Source of the DNA: Thalassotalea sp. Sam97 | Lineage (GTDB): Bacteria; Pseudomonadota; Gammaproteobacteria; Enterobacterales; Alteromonadaceae | DNA length: 64,000 nucleotides | Reading direction: 5' to 3' | Assembly (NCBI RefSeq): GCF_041379765.1 | Contig: NZ_CP166919.1 | Coordinates: 1,550,001-1,614,000, forward strand | Translations under genes and position numbers: made by a program | In this document: positions 10,081-20,011 of the stretch, one piece after another | Position numbering within the stretch: the stretch's first letter is position 1 | Layout: every line of letters begins with the position of its first letter | The notes under the pieces: generated by a model | The model's database searches: none | Told to the model about the DNA's origin: nothing | Seen by the model: the letters and a program-made list of their open reading frames with translations, nothing else

Positions 10081-12059
10081 ATGTAGATAGTAACTCAAAT
10101 AGCACTCCAAAAAACACCCATGCTGATAACAACACCGTTAGGGCCGACGCAGGTTTGGCGATGCCGTATCGTGATTTTTATCATGCTCGGGAGACGCTTG
10201 CCGATATTGAGCCAATAGACTACTTTTTAGCCGCATCCATTATTGATGATATACAAAGAGGTTTGTCAGTAGCGAATGAGCAGACCATCGATGCCTTTAC
10301 ATCGGCTCAGTGTCGGCAATTATGTCACTTATTGATGGCACTTAGTCAGCACCAACGATTTGGCCACAGTTGCCTGCCACTAGCAGATGTGGCACAACAA
10401 CAATGGTTTGACACTTATCAGAGTGCCAATACTGGCCAATTAGACGACGAGCAAGCATCGTTAGGCTTTCGTTTTGCGGATATCGACACGTTACAGCAAC
10501 TTTGTCAGCGACTGTTTGGCACTGATCATGAGCAAGCCTTGGTGGTTTTTGAGCATCAAGCACTGTATTTACGTCGTTATTGGCATTTTGAATGTGAAGT
10601 TGCTGAGTTTATAAAACACCATGTGAATGTCGCAACGCATATTGATGCAACGCAGCAGAAAGCTATTATCGATACCTTATTTGCCTCGCATTGCGACTCT
10701 AGTGTTGATATTGATTGGCAGAAATTAAGTGTAGCCAATGCTTTGAATAGAGCACTGGTGGTCATTGCTGGTGGACCGGGAACAGGCAAAACCTATACGG
10801 TTACCAAGCTCTTGCTAGCCTTATTGATGCAGCAATCTGATTTGCATATCGCTATGGTCGCACCAACCGGTAAAGCGGCGCAGCGTTTGAGTGAGTCGAT
10901 TATCAAAGCAACCGATGATTTGCAAAAACAAAGTGACTTGCCCGCAGATCTGCTAGCGAAGATGCCTCGCCAAGCCTCGACCATTCACCGATTACTGGGT
11001 GTACAGCATCAATCACCTAACTTTAAGCATAACCAAAACAATCCGTTATCTTGTGATGTACTGCTGATTGACGAAGTCTCTATGGTTGATTTGGCGATGA
11101 TGGCTCGAATTTTTAGAGCATTAAAAGCGAATACTAAACTCATTATGCTAGGCGATGCCAACCAATTGCCGTCGGTTGCTACCGGCAGTGTACTTGCTGA
11201 TATCGCGCCTTTTGGGGAAACCCGTTTAAGTGGCAGTAATGCGGCGCATCTTGAGCAGTTGATCTCAAAATCGTTGCAGCCATATTGCCAAAAACCAGCA
11301 ATAGATTATCTCACTTACCTTACTCTAAGCCGTCGTTTTAAAAGTGACGGTGGCATCGGTCAACTGGCCAAGTATGTGATCCAATCGCAAGCCGATAAAG
11401 CATGGTCATTACTGACTAATGGCGAAGATGAGGAACTGGCGCTTGAGCAAAAGCAGGATTTAGTGACGTTTGTGCGCCGTTTGACAGAGCGCTATTATCA
11501 GCCTATTCAACAGTCCGGTGATTTAGATGAAGCATTTCGACGACTCGATGCATTTCGATTTTTAACGCCGACACGCCAAGGAGAGCAGGGGGTCGAAGCG
11601 ATTAACGTCTTGGTTGAACAACACCTAGTGCAGAAAAAACTGATCCTCGACCCGCAAAAGCCCTATCATGGAAAGCCGATAATGATCAGTGAAAACCATT
11701 ATGCGAGTGGCTTATTCAATGGGGATATTGGTATCATTTGGCAAGATGAGACAAAACGGTTAGCCGCCTATTTTGTTGAAGAGCAAGGCTATAAAAAAGT
11801 GTCACTATCCCGCTTACCAGCGTATGAAACCGTTTATGCGATGACCATTCATAAAACTCAAGGTTCAGAGTTTAATCATGTGGCTATGTTTGTTGACGAT
11901 CCCTATGGTCGTTTGTTGTCGCGCGAGTTATTATACACCGGTATCACTCGTGCCAAAAAGCACCTTGTTGTGTACGCAAAACAATCCACGTTTGAGCAAG
12001 CCGTTGGTCGCCAAGTCCGTCGTGCGTCTCGTCTGAGTACAAGATTATTAAGCAACTAA
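10077..12059 (+). CDS. recD: exodeoxyribonuclease V, RecD subunit (5'-3' helicase)
   Basis: A 660-residue superfamily-1B helicase, the fast motor subunit of RecBCD. It has Walker A GGPGTGKTYT (about residues 232-241), the Walker B-like LLIDEVSMVD, GDANQLPSV, and the C-terminal TIHKTQGSEF and LYTGITRAKKHL motifs of RecD. The ATG at 10077 overlaps the recB TGA in an ATGA junction, which implies translational coupling. The N-terminal extension before the helicase core (about 230 residues) carries the RecB-interaction region in known RecD proteins. Confidence 0.95.
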   Translation: MNVDSNSNSTPKNTHADNNTVRADAGLAMPYRDFYHARETLADIEPIDYFLAASIIDDIQRGLSVANEQTIDAFTSAQCRQLCHLLMALSQHQRFGHSCLPLADVAQQQWFDTYQSANTGQLDDEQASLGFRFADIDTLQQLCQRLFGTDHEQALVVFEHQALYLRRYWHFECEVAEFIKHHVNVATHIDATQQKAIIDTLFASHCDSSVDIDWQKLSVANALNRALVVIAGGPGTGKTYTVTKLLLALLMQQSDLHIAMVAPTGKAAQRLSESIIKATDDLQKQSDLPADLLAKMPRQASTIHRLLGVQHQSPNFKHNQNNPLSCDVLLIDEVSMVDLAMMARIFRALKANTKLIMLGDANQLPSVATGSVLADIAPFGETRLSGSNAAHLEQLISKSLQPYCQKPAIDYLTYLTLSRRFKSDGGIGQLAKYVIQSQADKAWSLLTNGEDEELALEQKQDLVTFVRRLTERYYQPIQQSGDLDEAFRRLDAFRFLTPTRQGEQGVEAINVLVEQHLVQKKLILDPQKPYHGKPIMISENHYASGLFNGDIGIIWQDETKRLAAYFVEEQGYKKVSLSRLPAYETVYAMTIHKTQGSEFNHVAMFVDDPYGRLLSRELLYTGITRAKKHLVVYAKQSTFEQAVGRQVRRASRLSTRLLSN

Positions 12060-12063
12060 TATT

Positions 12064-12573
12064 ATGCAGTTAAAAAATATCAATAAAACCCGCTATCGCC
12101 GTCATTTAAACTATGTCATTGCTGCTTTCGTGATTAGCTTTGCGTTACTGGCATTGCTCTTTGGGCAACTACTTATCACTTTGTTCTCTGAACCACGAGC
12201 AGACAACTTTATCTTCAATGCAACAGGTGTTGGACTTGCATTAGTTTTGGTACTGTCATTGATAAATCTGTGTAAGCAACATCCATTTATGTATGAGGTG
12301 TACTATGTCTGGCGCTTAAAACAGCAGATTAACCAGATTTATCGTCAACTAAAACACGTTAAGCACGCAGCGTTTGCAGAGCATAATCGAGATGCGCTCG
12401 TGTGCTTATGCTTTTACTATCAAGCCTGTCATCAATTATACCAGCTTGATGATAATACCATTACGCTATCGTCGTTGAATAAAGAAGAGCAACACTTACT
12501 GGACTTTATAGTTCGCCACCATTTGACTGTTGATGTGACGGACTTTAAACCGCAATTAGTAAATTTTCGATAA
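12064..12573 (+). CDS. DUF3087 membrane protein
   Basis: A 169-residue protein beginning 4 nt after the recD stop, so probably the last gene of the recCBD operon. It has two transmembrane segments (about residues 18-42 and 55-72), then a soluble helical domain. The opening MQLKNINKTRYRRHLNYVIA resembles the DUF3087 family found in Pseudomonas and Shewanella, whose function is unknown. Co-transcription with RecBCD is inferred from spacing only and does not prove a role in repair. Confidence 0.72.
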   Translation: MQLKNINKTRYRRHLNYVIAAFVISFALLALLFGQLLITLFSEPRADNFIFNATGVGLALVLVLSLINLCKQHPFMYEVYYVWRLKQQINQIYRQLKHVKHAAFAEHNRDALVCLCFYYQACHQLYQLDDNTITLSSLNKEEQHLLDFIVRHHLTVDVTDFKPQLVNFR

Positions 12574-12824
12574 CGGTTAACTTACAATAAGTTAGACAAG
12601 GTTGATTTTATTGTTGCAAGCTTTGGTTACATTTTCTGGCGAGTAGTTAAGGCAATATTTCGGTAAATCCCTTGGTTCAGCGCTAAACTTAAGGTTATTG
12701 CGCGTGTTGTGTCGAGTCGATGGTAACATCTCAATCGGCTCGAGAAACACTTAAGCGCGCGACCAATATGTCATCTCAGCATCTTGGTTTGTGTTCACCT
12801 TAGCGTGATTATTAGGGGCTGTTT

Positions 12825-15011
12825 GTGCAATCGAACGAAACGCGTTTAGTTCTTGATAAATGGGTTATACATAGTGATATGTCATCAATTCAACGTGGTG
12901 ACGAGGTTGTTCATTTAGAGCCTAAGGTCATGGAAGTCCTCGTGTATCTAATGAACAACGCCAATCGCGTGATCTCTCGTGAAGAACTAACCCAAAACGT
13001 TTGGCAGTCAAAGTATACATCTGATGAAGTGATCACCAGAGCCATCTCTGTATTGCGAAAAAAACTGGGTGATACCGGCAAGGTCCATAAGTACATCAAA
13101 ACCATCCCCAAGCACGGTTACATTTTAGAACTCCCCGATGATGTCACCAATACATCAGAAGAATCAGCTCAGAATAAAAATACAACGCGGCGAGGGATAT
13201 TGCGAAAATTTATTTGGGTGTTGTCCGCGATGGTGTTGGTGATGGTGATCATCATTGCCATTCTGAGCCATAAGCTAATCAACGTGCAAAGCAACGCACA
13301 TCAGCGCTATCAATTTAAGGTGGATCAATTTCGCTCGATAGATAACCGTCCCGATACCGCTATGGTTGCTCAAGTTCTGTCTGAGCGATTAATTACCACA
13401 TTGAGTAATTCAGAAGCGGCCAATGTGGTGGTTGAGCATGATCTGTTGCTTAACGAGGAAACCCAGAGTATCGATTTTATTTTTCGAGGAGGGGTACAGT
13501 GGTTGGCAGACGAATACAAAGTGACAGTGCAGTTTATTGATGGAAAAAGTGGCGATATCTTATGGACTCAAGGATTTGCTGGTGCCAGTCAAGAATGGAA
13601 CGAATTAGTTAACAATATTGCTCAGACGATAGAGTACTTCGTTACGGTTGCCGCGCAGGACGAACTCGACTTGCGCGACTTGTCGTTAAAACGTTTGCAG
13701 GCGGCTATCATAGTTCATCAGGCCCGGGAACTAAGGCAAATAAATACCCCTGAAAACGCTCAGCTTGTTATCAATTTGCTTGAAAATGCTCACTTTTCAT
13801 ACCCCGATGAAGCCTCGATTGCTGCTGAGTTATTGTGGTCTTATCTGCAATTTGTCGGCGATAGGCAACCGCATTTGGATAAGCAACGCATTGAGCAATT
13901 ATTTAACAAACTCGAAGCCGACGCATTGAATGAGCCTATGTATATTGCCGCTCAGGCGTTATACGCTTATCAAGTTAATACGCTGACATTAGAACAAGCT
14001 ATTAGTGCGCTACAACAAGCAATACGCAACCATACAGACAGTAGTGAGCTGAAAACACACCTTGCTCGACTGTATCGAGTGAACGGGCGTTACGAGCTGG
14101 CGATGCAACAGCTAACTGAGGTGATGATAAATAAACCGGACTACTCTTTGGCCAAGGTGCAGTGGGCGAAAATACAAAGCCAACAAGGGAATCATCAGCT
14201 AGCCATTGATGCGTTGCAGGAATTTATTAAACGCCACCCTGATGACTTTTCAATAAATCACTTGTTGGTGGATTTGTACATGGGTACGGGACAGTTTACG
14301 GTTGCGCTGCAACACTTGGCGAAACTTGATGGTAGTCATTGGCACCGTGAATTTCAGCATAGGATGGCCGATAGTTATTACTTTCTCAATCAACCACAAT
14401 ACACCATTGATTATTACCAAAATCTCGATGTTGGTGATTCCGCTGTGATGGTTGCACAACGAAACTGTTTGTTATCAATATTACAACAACATTGGCAACA
14501 GGCGCTGAGTATATGCAAACAAGTAGCAACGGATAACAACCCCCGAGGTCGTTTTCATTATGCCCGAGTGCTCATGCTCACCGGTAACTTTGTACAATCG
14601 GTTAATGAATATCGAGCGGCATTTAAGTTGGTTAGTGAACAACAATATCGATACAGTAGAGACTTGCTGCTTGAGCAAATTGATTATGTATTTACGTTAG
14701 CGCAAGCGGGGTTAAACGATGAGGCTGTTCAGGTTGCCACCCCCATACTTGACGATATTGGTAGCAAAAATCGGCTAGGCTATCTAGGTTATGGCATCGC
14801 TGATGTTATTCTTTTATATGCGTTACAACAGCCTAAAAATGCCGAGCAAGCGTTTGATGAAGCACTGTCACAAGGCTGGCTGCATTGGTATAACTGGCGC
14901 TACGGCGGTCCTCATCCTGTGCTAAGCCAGCTGACCACCGATGTACGCTATTTACTTTGGCAGCAACAGGTTGATGAGGCTCTTTTGCAACAACTTAAGA
15001 TCTTAAAGTGA
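12825..15011 (+). CDS. CadC-like membrane-bound transcriptional regulator with TPR domain
   Basis: A 728-residue protein with three parts: an N-terminal OmpR/PhoB-type winged helix (about residues 5-105, with the LEPKVMEVLVYL and ITRAISVLRKKLGD stretches and the wing HGYILE), one transmembrane helix (about residues 130-150), and a long periplasmic region made mainly of TPR-like helical repeats (about residues 330-640). This is the CadC/ToxR plan, in which the outer domain senses a signal and the cytoplasmic domain binds DNA. The GTG start at 12825 has AGGGG 6 nt upstream. The target genes are not evident; the convergent DUF3718 gene is separated by a terminator-like hairpin. Confidence 0.85.
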   Translation: MQSNETRLVLDKWVIHSDMSSIQRGDEVVHLEPKVMEVLVYLMNNANRVISREELTQNVWQSKYTSDEVITRAISVLRKKLGDTGKVHKYIKTIPKHGYILELPDDVTNTSEESAQNKNTTRRGILRKFIWVLSAMVLVMVIIIAILSHKLINVQSNAHQRYQFKVDQFRSIDNRPDTAMVAQVLSERLITTLSNSEAANVVVEHDLLLNEETQSIDFIFRGGVQWLADEYKVTVQFIDGKSGDILWTQGFAGASQEWNELVNNIAQTIEYFVTVAAQDELDLRDLSLKRLQAAIIVHQARELRQINTPENAQLVINLLENAHFSYPDEASIAAELLWSYLQFVGDRQPHLDKQRIEQLFNKLEADALNEPMYIAAQALYAYQVNTLTLEQAISALQQAIRNHTDSSELKTHLARLYRVNGRYELAMQQLTEVMINKPDYSLAKVQWAKIQSQQGNHQLAIDALQEFIKRHPDDFSINHLLVDLYMGTGQFTVALQHLAKLDGSHWHREFQHRMADSYYFLNQPQYTIDYYQNLDVGDSAVMVAQRNCLLSILQQHWQQALSICKQVATDNNPRGRFHYARVLMLTGNFVQSVNEYRAAFKLVSEQQYRYSRDLLLEQIDYVFTLAQAGLNDEAVQVATPILDDIGSKNRLGYLGYGIADVILLYALQQPKNAEQAFDEALSQGWLHWYNWRYGGPHPVLSQLTTDVRYLLWQQQVDEALLQQLKILK

Positions 15012-15090
15012 ATTAGACAGCTAAGGAGATATTGGCATCGGTTTGTGGCGTTGTCTAAAATGCGATATGTCTCGTTTCTTATATCATAAA

Positions 15091-15115
15091 AAACCACCAG
15101 AGTTACTGGTGGTTT
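15091..15115. terminator. bidirectional terminator hairpin
   Basis: A perfect 10-bp stem (AAACCACCAG / CTGGTGGTTT) with a 5-nt loop lies between the convergent CadC-like gene and the DUF3718 gene. A short T run ends it on the plus strand, and the AAAAAA before it gives a T tract on the minus strand. Confidence 0.75.
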
Positions 15116-15144
15116 GTGTTATTGCGAGCAAAATCAGGCAGTGA

Positions 15145-15531
15145 TTAAAAGTTGACGTAGAATTTTTCATTGGCATTTAAAGCTACATCTTCAATACTCA
15201 CGTCACCAAGTGACTCATTAAGTCGCTCTGCCGTTTTATAAGCACCATTGTTTGCGGCGAAATCGGCAATATTTTCACCATTACATACCACCTTCATTGC
15301 AACAGTTTTGGTTTTCATGCGGTAGCTGTCTACCGTATCACTGAATCGAATCGTATTGTTTGATAGCGATGATTTACATACGTCGATAAGAGCGGTTTCC
15401 ATGTAAGGTGACATCGGACTACCAGCGGAACTTGAGCCGCCGCCGTGTGCTTGCACTGTCGTGCTATAAAGTGCGGTTGATAATAACACTGCGGTTAATG
15501 CAGCGGTAGTTGGTAGTGTCATAATTTTCAT
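15145..15531 (-). CDS. secreted DUF3718 protein
   Basis: A 128-residue protein with an N-terminal signal peptide (Lys, then a hydrophobic stretch to about residue 25, ending ...TTVQA-H). The mature part starts with a Gly/Ser-rich stretch. It then shows the DUF3718 pattern: DVCKSSLSNN, then SYRM and VVCNGENIADFAANNGA, with two Cys residues that could form a disulfide. The family is small, periplasmic and of unknown function, found mainly in Alteromonadales. AAAAGGAAAA lies 6 nt before the ATG. It is a single gene facing the CadC-like regulator. Confidence 0.75.
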   Translation of the reverse strand: MKIMTLPTTAALTAVLLSTALYSTTVQAHGGGSSSAGSPMSPYMETALIDVCKSSLSNNTIRFSDTVDSYRMKTKTVAMKVVCNGENIADFAANNGAYKTAERLNESLGDVSIEDVALNANEKFYVNF

Positions 15532-16309
15532 TGTCAGTTTTCCTTTTCAATATCCTGCTAGCTATTGATGCGTTGCGTTGCATTGACAACGAACGAGGCA
15601 TACTCAAACGTCGCAGTCATGTGTTGGCTATCACGTATCAGTAGCGCGTTGACGCGCTGTTAAACGCTAGTGTTAGAGCACTTGTTTCCTTAATCATTAC
15701 ATGAGTCATTACATTGTTTCCCTTGTTGCCTTAGGTTTAAATGTTAGCTTTACTCACTTTCGTGAAGGCATCGCTTTAGCGTCCATGAGCCGTGATAGAT
15801 GTCGCCTAACGACACTTTAAGTTAAGTAAATGGTTCGCTTAAAAACCTGAGGGAAATGTGATGAATATTTAATTAATACCTATCGTAAAGCTTACAAAAC
15901 AAGGTGTTACTAGGGATTTTGTGCTACTTGTGGGTAAATCATGATGAAAACATAACTCTTTTTAAAAGAGTGTAAATTTTTGTTTCGATATTACTGAACA
16001 GTCACATTTATCCTCATCACCGTTTGGCCTGATCCGCATTGAGGAAGCGCATCATCTTGGTTAAAAAATAACAAGGCATGCTACATCGGTGGGTTTTCGG
16101 GCAGGGCTTGTGATGTACTAGGGCTCTCGTTTATCGTTGCTTACTTCAATGCTATATAAGTTCACGTACATATAATGCGTCACCGCAACCACAGAGCACA
16201 CTCTGTGGTTTGCTCATATCTGCAGACTCAATCGATACTATGGTGTCGTTATAGCGAGAGCTTTAAGTACTCAGGAATGGGGTTAGTGGTGTTGTTATCT
16301 ACTAAGCAG
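15532..16309. other. long intergenic region without a recognised gene
   Basis: About 780 bp between two minus-strand genes with no open frame that looks coding and no RNA family that I recognise. It contains small inverted repeats, including an ACTCTTTT/AAAAGAGT palindrome near 15954-15971 and a stronger hairpin at 16187-16210. The right part should carry the 3' end of the antiporter transcript and the left part the promoter of the DUF3718 gene. Confidence 0.5.
16187..16210. terminator. hairpin downstream of the antiporter gene
   Basis: A perfect 10-bp stem AACCACAGAG / CTCTGTGGTT with a 4-nt loop, about 100 bp past the stop of the minus-strand antiporter gene. There is no clear T tract on either side, so it could be an RNA-stabilising hairpin or a weak terminator. 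Confidence 0.4.
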
Positions 16310-17506
16310 TTAATTGTTGTTGCCGCGCTCTATTCGTTTTAAGGCGAAGCTCGTAAACATAGGACCAACGAGCTCAAATAAGACCGTGACCATGATGGTG
16401 ACAGTAATGATGGTATTGGCATGCTCAGGAAATTGTTGGCTCGCAAGAAGCGCCATGCCCATTGCAATGCCCGCCTGAGGTAATAGTGCAATACCGAGAC
16501 AGTGTCTATCTTGTCTGTTTAGCGCTTGTTTGGGTAATAAGAAACCAGCTACAAATCGTCCGGCAGTACGTAAGATCAGGTATGCGATAACCAGTCCGAT
16601 AATGTGGGTGTCGAGGGATAATATCGGCGATGCGCCAGCAAGAATAAAAAACAACACCAGCAGTGGTTGTTCAATAAACTCTAATTCGTGAAGATGTTGT
16701 TGAGAATCATCTGAAAAGTTGACAACGACAACGCCCATCACCATAGCGGCAAGTAAAAATGAAAATTGGAAATACAGTGATAAACCGCCGGTCAATAAGA
16801 TAAGCCCAAGCGATTCGATCAACACCGACTGTTGTTGGCTATCGGCGTATCGTTTCATATTCAGAAGCCATACCAACAATGCACCGACCGCAGCGCCTAG
16901 TAATACTGCACCACTGAGCTCCCACGCCATATGTAATAGGGGACCAAATTGTGGTTCGTCAATGGCTAAAACGCTAACGACGGACAAGACGACAGAAAAT
17001 ATAACCAGGGCAACGGCATCATCTAAGGCGACAATACCTTGCAATATTTGAGTGAAGCGATTGTTGAGGCGACTTTGTTTAATCACATCTAAGGTAGAAG
17101 CAGGATCGGTTGCAACCGCGACAGCGGCAAGTATCGCTGAAAGCTCTAAGGCAAAGCCGAGCAGCAATAAACCGCTGCACACCACGATGAATGTAGTTAG
17201 TGAAATTGCGATAGTACTTATCGAGACGACTTTTGCATAATTTTTTAAATAGTCTCGGGTCAGCTCCGTACCGAGTAAATAGCCAACTATCAGCAGTGTG
17301 ACATTGGCGATCATGGAAAACCACTGTTGGGTTAACTGATGTAGTTGCTCAGGTAACATTTGACCGATAATAAGACCACAGCTAATAAATAAAGAGACCC
17401 TGGGGATATTGAATTTGTTGGCAATGGGCGAAATGATCAATGATACGAGAAACATACTGCCAAGCAAAAGAAGTGGGATTGCTGAAAAGTCTTGCATAAC
17501 TGTCAT
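16310..17506 (-). CDS. cation:proton antiporter (CPA1-type Na+/H+ exchanger)
   Basis: A 398-residue, highly hydrophobic protein with about 11-12 predicted transmembrane helices. It belongs to the Na+/H+ exchanger domain family: ATDPASTLDVI and VALDDAVALVIFSVV carry the two conserved acidic motifs (TDP and DD) that bind the cation. It should exchange Na+ or K+ for protons at the inner membrane, as suits a marine organism. No C-terminal RCK or TrkA domain is present. The start is uncertain (ATG at 17506 or 17497; neither has a clear ribosome-binding site). It is divergent from a Na/Pi cotransporter gene. Confidence 0.85.
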   Translation of the reverse strand: MTVMQDFSAIPLLLLGSMFLVSLIISPIANKFNIPRVSLFISCGLIIGQMLPEQLHQLTQQWFSMIANVTLLIVGYLLGTELTRDYLKNYAKVVSISTIAISLTTFIVVCSGLLLLGFALELSAILAAVAVATDPASTLDVIKQSRLNNRFTQILQGIVALDDAVALVIFSVVLSVVSVLAIDEPQFGPLLHMAWELSGAVLLGAAVGALLVWLLNMKRYADSQQQSVLIESLGLILLTGGLSLYFQFSFLLAAMVMGVVVVNFSDDSQQHLHELEFIEQPLLVLFFILAGASPILSLDTHIIGLVIAYLILRTAGRFVAGFLLPKQALNRQDRHCLGIALLPQAGIAMGMALLASQQFPEHANTIITVTIMVTVLFELVGPMFTSFALKRIERGNNN

Positions 17507-17621
17507 TTCATTAGTGACAAACTATTCTAATAATATGAAACAATTACCGATAAAGTAAGACACTATTAATTATTTAACCCTATTCACCGCGATTGGTGGT
17601 CTTGGCATTTTTTTACTTGGC

Positions 17622-19199
17622 ATGGTGATCATGACGCAAGCATTGCAGCAACTTGCTGGCAGTGCTTTACGTCAGATCTTATTGCGTTTTACCAAGAGCC
17701 CAACATCGGGTGCATTAACAGGCGCCATCACCACGGCGATATTGCAATCGTCAAGTGCCACCACGGTTGCTGCTGTTGGTTTCGTCGGTGCAGGGATCAT
17801 TACCTTCTCTGAAAGCTTGGGGATCATTTTCGGCGCGAATATTGGCACCACCATAACAGGTTGGTTGGTGGTACTGGTTGGTGTCAAGTTGCAGTTAGGG
17901 ACGATCTTGTTGCCGGTTATCTTTATCGGTACGTTACTGAGATTATTTGCTAAAGGAAAGTACGCAAACATCGGTATGACCATTGCTGGTTTTGGCTTGG
18001 TTTTTGTTGGTATTGAATACATGCAACTGGGTATGGCCGATTTAAAAGAGTTTGTAACACCATCGAAATTCCCAGATGACACCTGGATAGGTCGGCTGCA
18101 ATTGGTGTTTTTTGGTATCGCCATAACCTTAGTTACGCAATCATCAAGTGCTGGGGTGGCGACGGCAATCACGGCATTATATGCTGGGGCGATAAATTTT
18201 CATCAAGCTGCCGCATTGGTTATTGGCATGGATGTGGGGACAACGATTACAGCATTGATGATGACTATTGGTGGCTCAGTCGGTGTTAAGCGTACAGGCT
18301 TATCCCACGTCATCTACAACATCTTTACCGCCATAGGAGCGTTGTTGTTACTAACGCCATTTACGTTCCTTTATGAATACATGTTTCCTAGTCAATTGGC
18401 ACACAATGCGGAAATTGCGTTAGTGGCTTTTCACACCTTATTTAATGGTTTAGGCGTGATTGTGGTTTTACCATTTACGCGCCAGTTTGCGAGGATGATG
18501 AGTCGCTTGGTGGGGTATGGTGTCCGAGGCTATACCGATAATTTAGAAAAATCTTTTATTAACGCCCCTGACGTGGCCATTGCCAGTGTCAAATCGGCGT
18601 TGCGACCGCAGTTGCTGGTTTTGCTGGAATATGTCAAACATATCCTCAAATCGTACGACACACATCAGACAATAGACTTTACGCAGCTAGAAGTCGCTCT
18701 CGATCAAACACACGAATATGTTGACCTGATCCATTTGCCAACGCATGAGCAGCATAACTGGCAAAATCTCGTTTCGCTAATTCACGCCTTAGATCATATG
18801 CAAAGATTACATCAGCGCTGCCGTGATCATGATGTGCGTGCATTACATCACCAATCTCAACAGGTACTAGTCAGCGCAATTGACGAACTGGTATATACCG
18901 TTGACATGGTGATCGACGCGGTGCAATTAAACCATTTTGATAGGGCGCAAAAAGAAATGTCACATTGCCATGATCACTGGCAATCCGAGCTTGAGCAATT
19001 TAGGCATCTTATTATGAACCAAACGGCAGAAGGGCATCTTGATGTGCCATTGGCGACTCAAGCGTTAGATTGCGCGCGGGCATTACAAAGAATGCTCTAT
19101 AACTTACAACAAGCTATCTACTATTTTACCGCGATCAAAGACACACTAGAACGCTCTCATCGGAATGACAAGACGGCAACAACAGCCGAAACAATGTGA
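17622..19199 (+). CDS. Na/Pi cotransporter family protein (NptA/PhoU-like)
   Basis: At least 525 residues. The N-terminal membrane part carries the two Na/Pi-cotransporter signature repeats, TTAILQSSSATTVAA (about residue 38) and TLVTQSSSAGVATAI, both with the QSSS motif. The cytoplasmic C-terminus (from about residue 320) is a helical PhoU-like domain. It should import phosphate with Na+. The coordinates start at the first canonical ATG, but the frame is open and coding-like back to 17559, reading LFTAIGGLGIFLLGM just before this ATG. That is the normal first helix of the family, so the true start is probably upstream, perhaps the ATT at 17565. Confidence 0.88.
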   Translation: MVIMTQALQQLAGSALRQILLRFTKSPTSGALTGAITTAILQSSSATTVAAVGFVGAGIITFSESLGIIFGANIGTTITGWLVVLVGVKLQLGTILLPVIFIGTLLRLFAKGKYANIGMTIAGFGLVFVGIEYMQLGMADLKEFVTPSKFPDDTWIGRLQLVFFGIAITLVTQSSSAGVATAITALYAGAINFHQAAALVIGMDVGTTITALMMTIGGSVGVKRTGLSHVIYNIFTAIGALLLLTPFTFLYEYMFPSQLAHNAEIALVAFHTLFNGLGVIVVLPFTRQFARMMSRLVGYGVRGYTDNLEKSFINAPDVAIASVKSALRPQLLVLLEYVKHILKSYDTHQTIDFTQLEVALDQTHEYVDLIHLPTHEQHNWQNLVSLIHALDHMQRLHQRCRDHDVRALHHQSQQVLVSAIDELVYTVDMVIDAVQLNHFDRAQKEMSHCHDHWQSELEQFRHLIMNQTAEGHLDVPLATQALDCARALQRMLYNLQQAIYYFTAIKDTLERSHRNDKTATTAETM

Positions 19200-19268
19200 A
19201 GTAGACGTGACATAAAATTGCACCTCAATATAATCGTTAACCCATATTGCGCAAAGAGGATAGGATTT

Positions 19269-19964
19269 ATGGATATCGACGTGTATGCAAAGCAATGGTA
19301 TTGCCGCTATCCGACGTGGCGACAGACAATAGAGCAATTACAGACAGTAAAGCGTAAAGAGGATATAACAAAACTGACGCCATATCGGTTAGCTCAGGAG
19401 CAAATTGTTGTCGTTAATGACGATAATCTAAACGAGGCGATTGATGACATCTGTCGATATTCTATATTGGGTTTTGACAGTGAATCGCGGCCAAATTTTA
19501 AAGCTACTGATAACTTTCCAATCAGTTTACTGCAAATTGCAACATCCAACAGGTGTTATCTTTTTCATATCGAGGCGTTAAAGTCATTTAGTGGATTAAA
19601 ATCGGCACTTGAAAATCCGACAATAATCAAATTCGGTATTGGCTTGAAAAGCGACACCAAAGCGCTAAATCAGCAGCAATTGTCCTTAATAAATAGTGTC
19701 GATTTGGTTAGCGTGTTTAGGGCGCTAGGGCGGAAAAAAGGCGCGGGTGCACAGCACTTAACCGCGACATTGTTTGATCGATATTTGCGAAAATCTAAAC
19801 GTGTTGCACTGAGTAATTGGGCTAACTACCCATTAACCGATGCGCAATGCCGGTACGCGGCAGAAGACGCTATGATTGCTTTGCAATGCGGACTGTTTTT
19901 ACTCGCCTTGATGCGTTACTACCCTGATTCACATAAGGCATTGGTGATGCTATTACCATCTTAG
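19269..19964 (+). CDS. RNase D-like 3'-5' exonuclease
   Basis: A 231-residue protein formed mainly by a DEDDy 3'-5' exonuclease domain (about residues 45-220): the FDSE motif supplies Asp70 and Glu72, GIGLKSD the middle Asp, and YAAEDAMIA the Tyr and final Asp. It lacks the HRDC domains of full RNase D, so it is a short relative of unknown substrate, RNA or DNA. I chose the ATG at 19269 because a GAGGATAGGA stretch precedes it; an in-frame TTG at 19218 has no ribosome-binding site. It follows the cotransporter gene by about 70 bp. Confidence 0.82.
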   Translation: MDIDVYAKQWYCRYPTWRQTIEQLQTVKRKEDITKLTPYRLAQEQIVVVNDDNLNEAIDDICRYSILGFDSESRPNFKATDNFPISLLQIATSNRCYLFHIEALKSFSGLKSALENPTIIKFGIGLKSDTKALNQQQLSLINSVDLVSVFRALGRKKGAGAQHLTATLFDRYLRKSKRVALSNWANYPLTDAQCRYAAEDAMIALQCGLFLLALMRYYPDSHKALVMLLPS

Positions 19965-20011
19965 CGTGGCATAGTTTATCGCATAGCAAGTGACGTCAGG
20001 GTTTTGCCTTT

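Noticed and set aside
10767..10774. GCTGGTGG, the E. coli Chi octamer, inside recD
   Set aside because: It encodes the Walker A region (AGGPGTGKT) and a single occurrence proves nothing; the Chi sequence of this organism is unknown.
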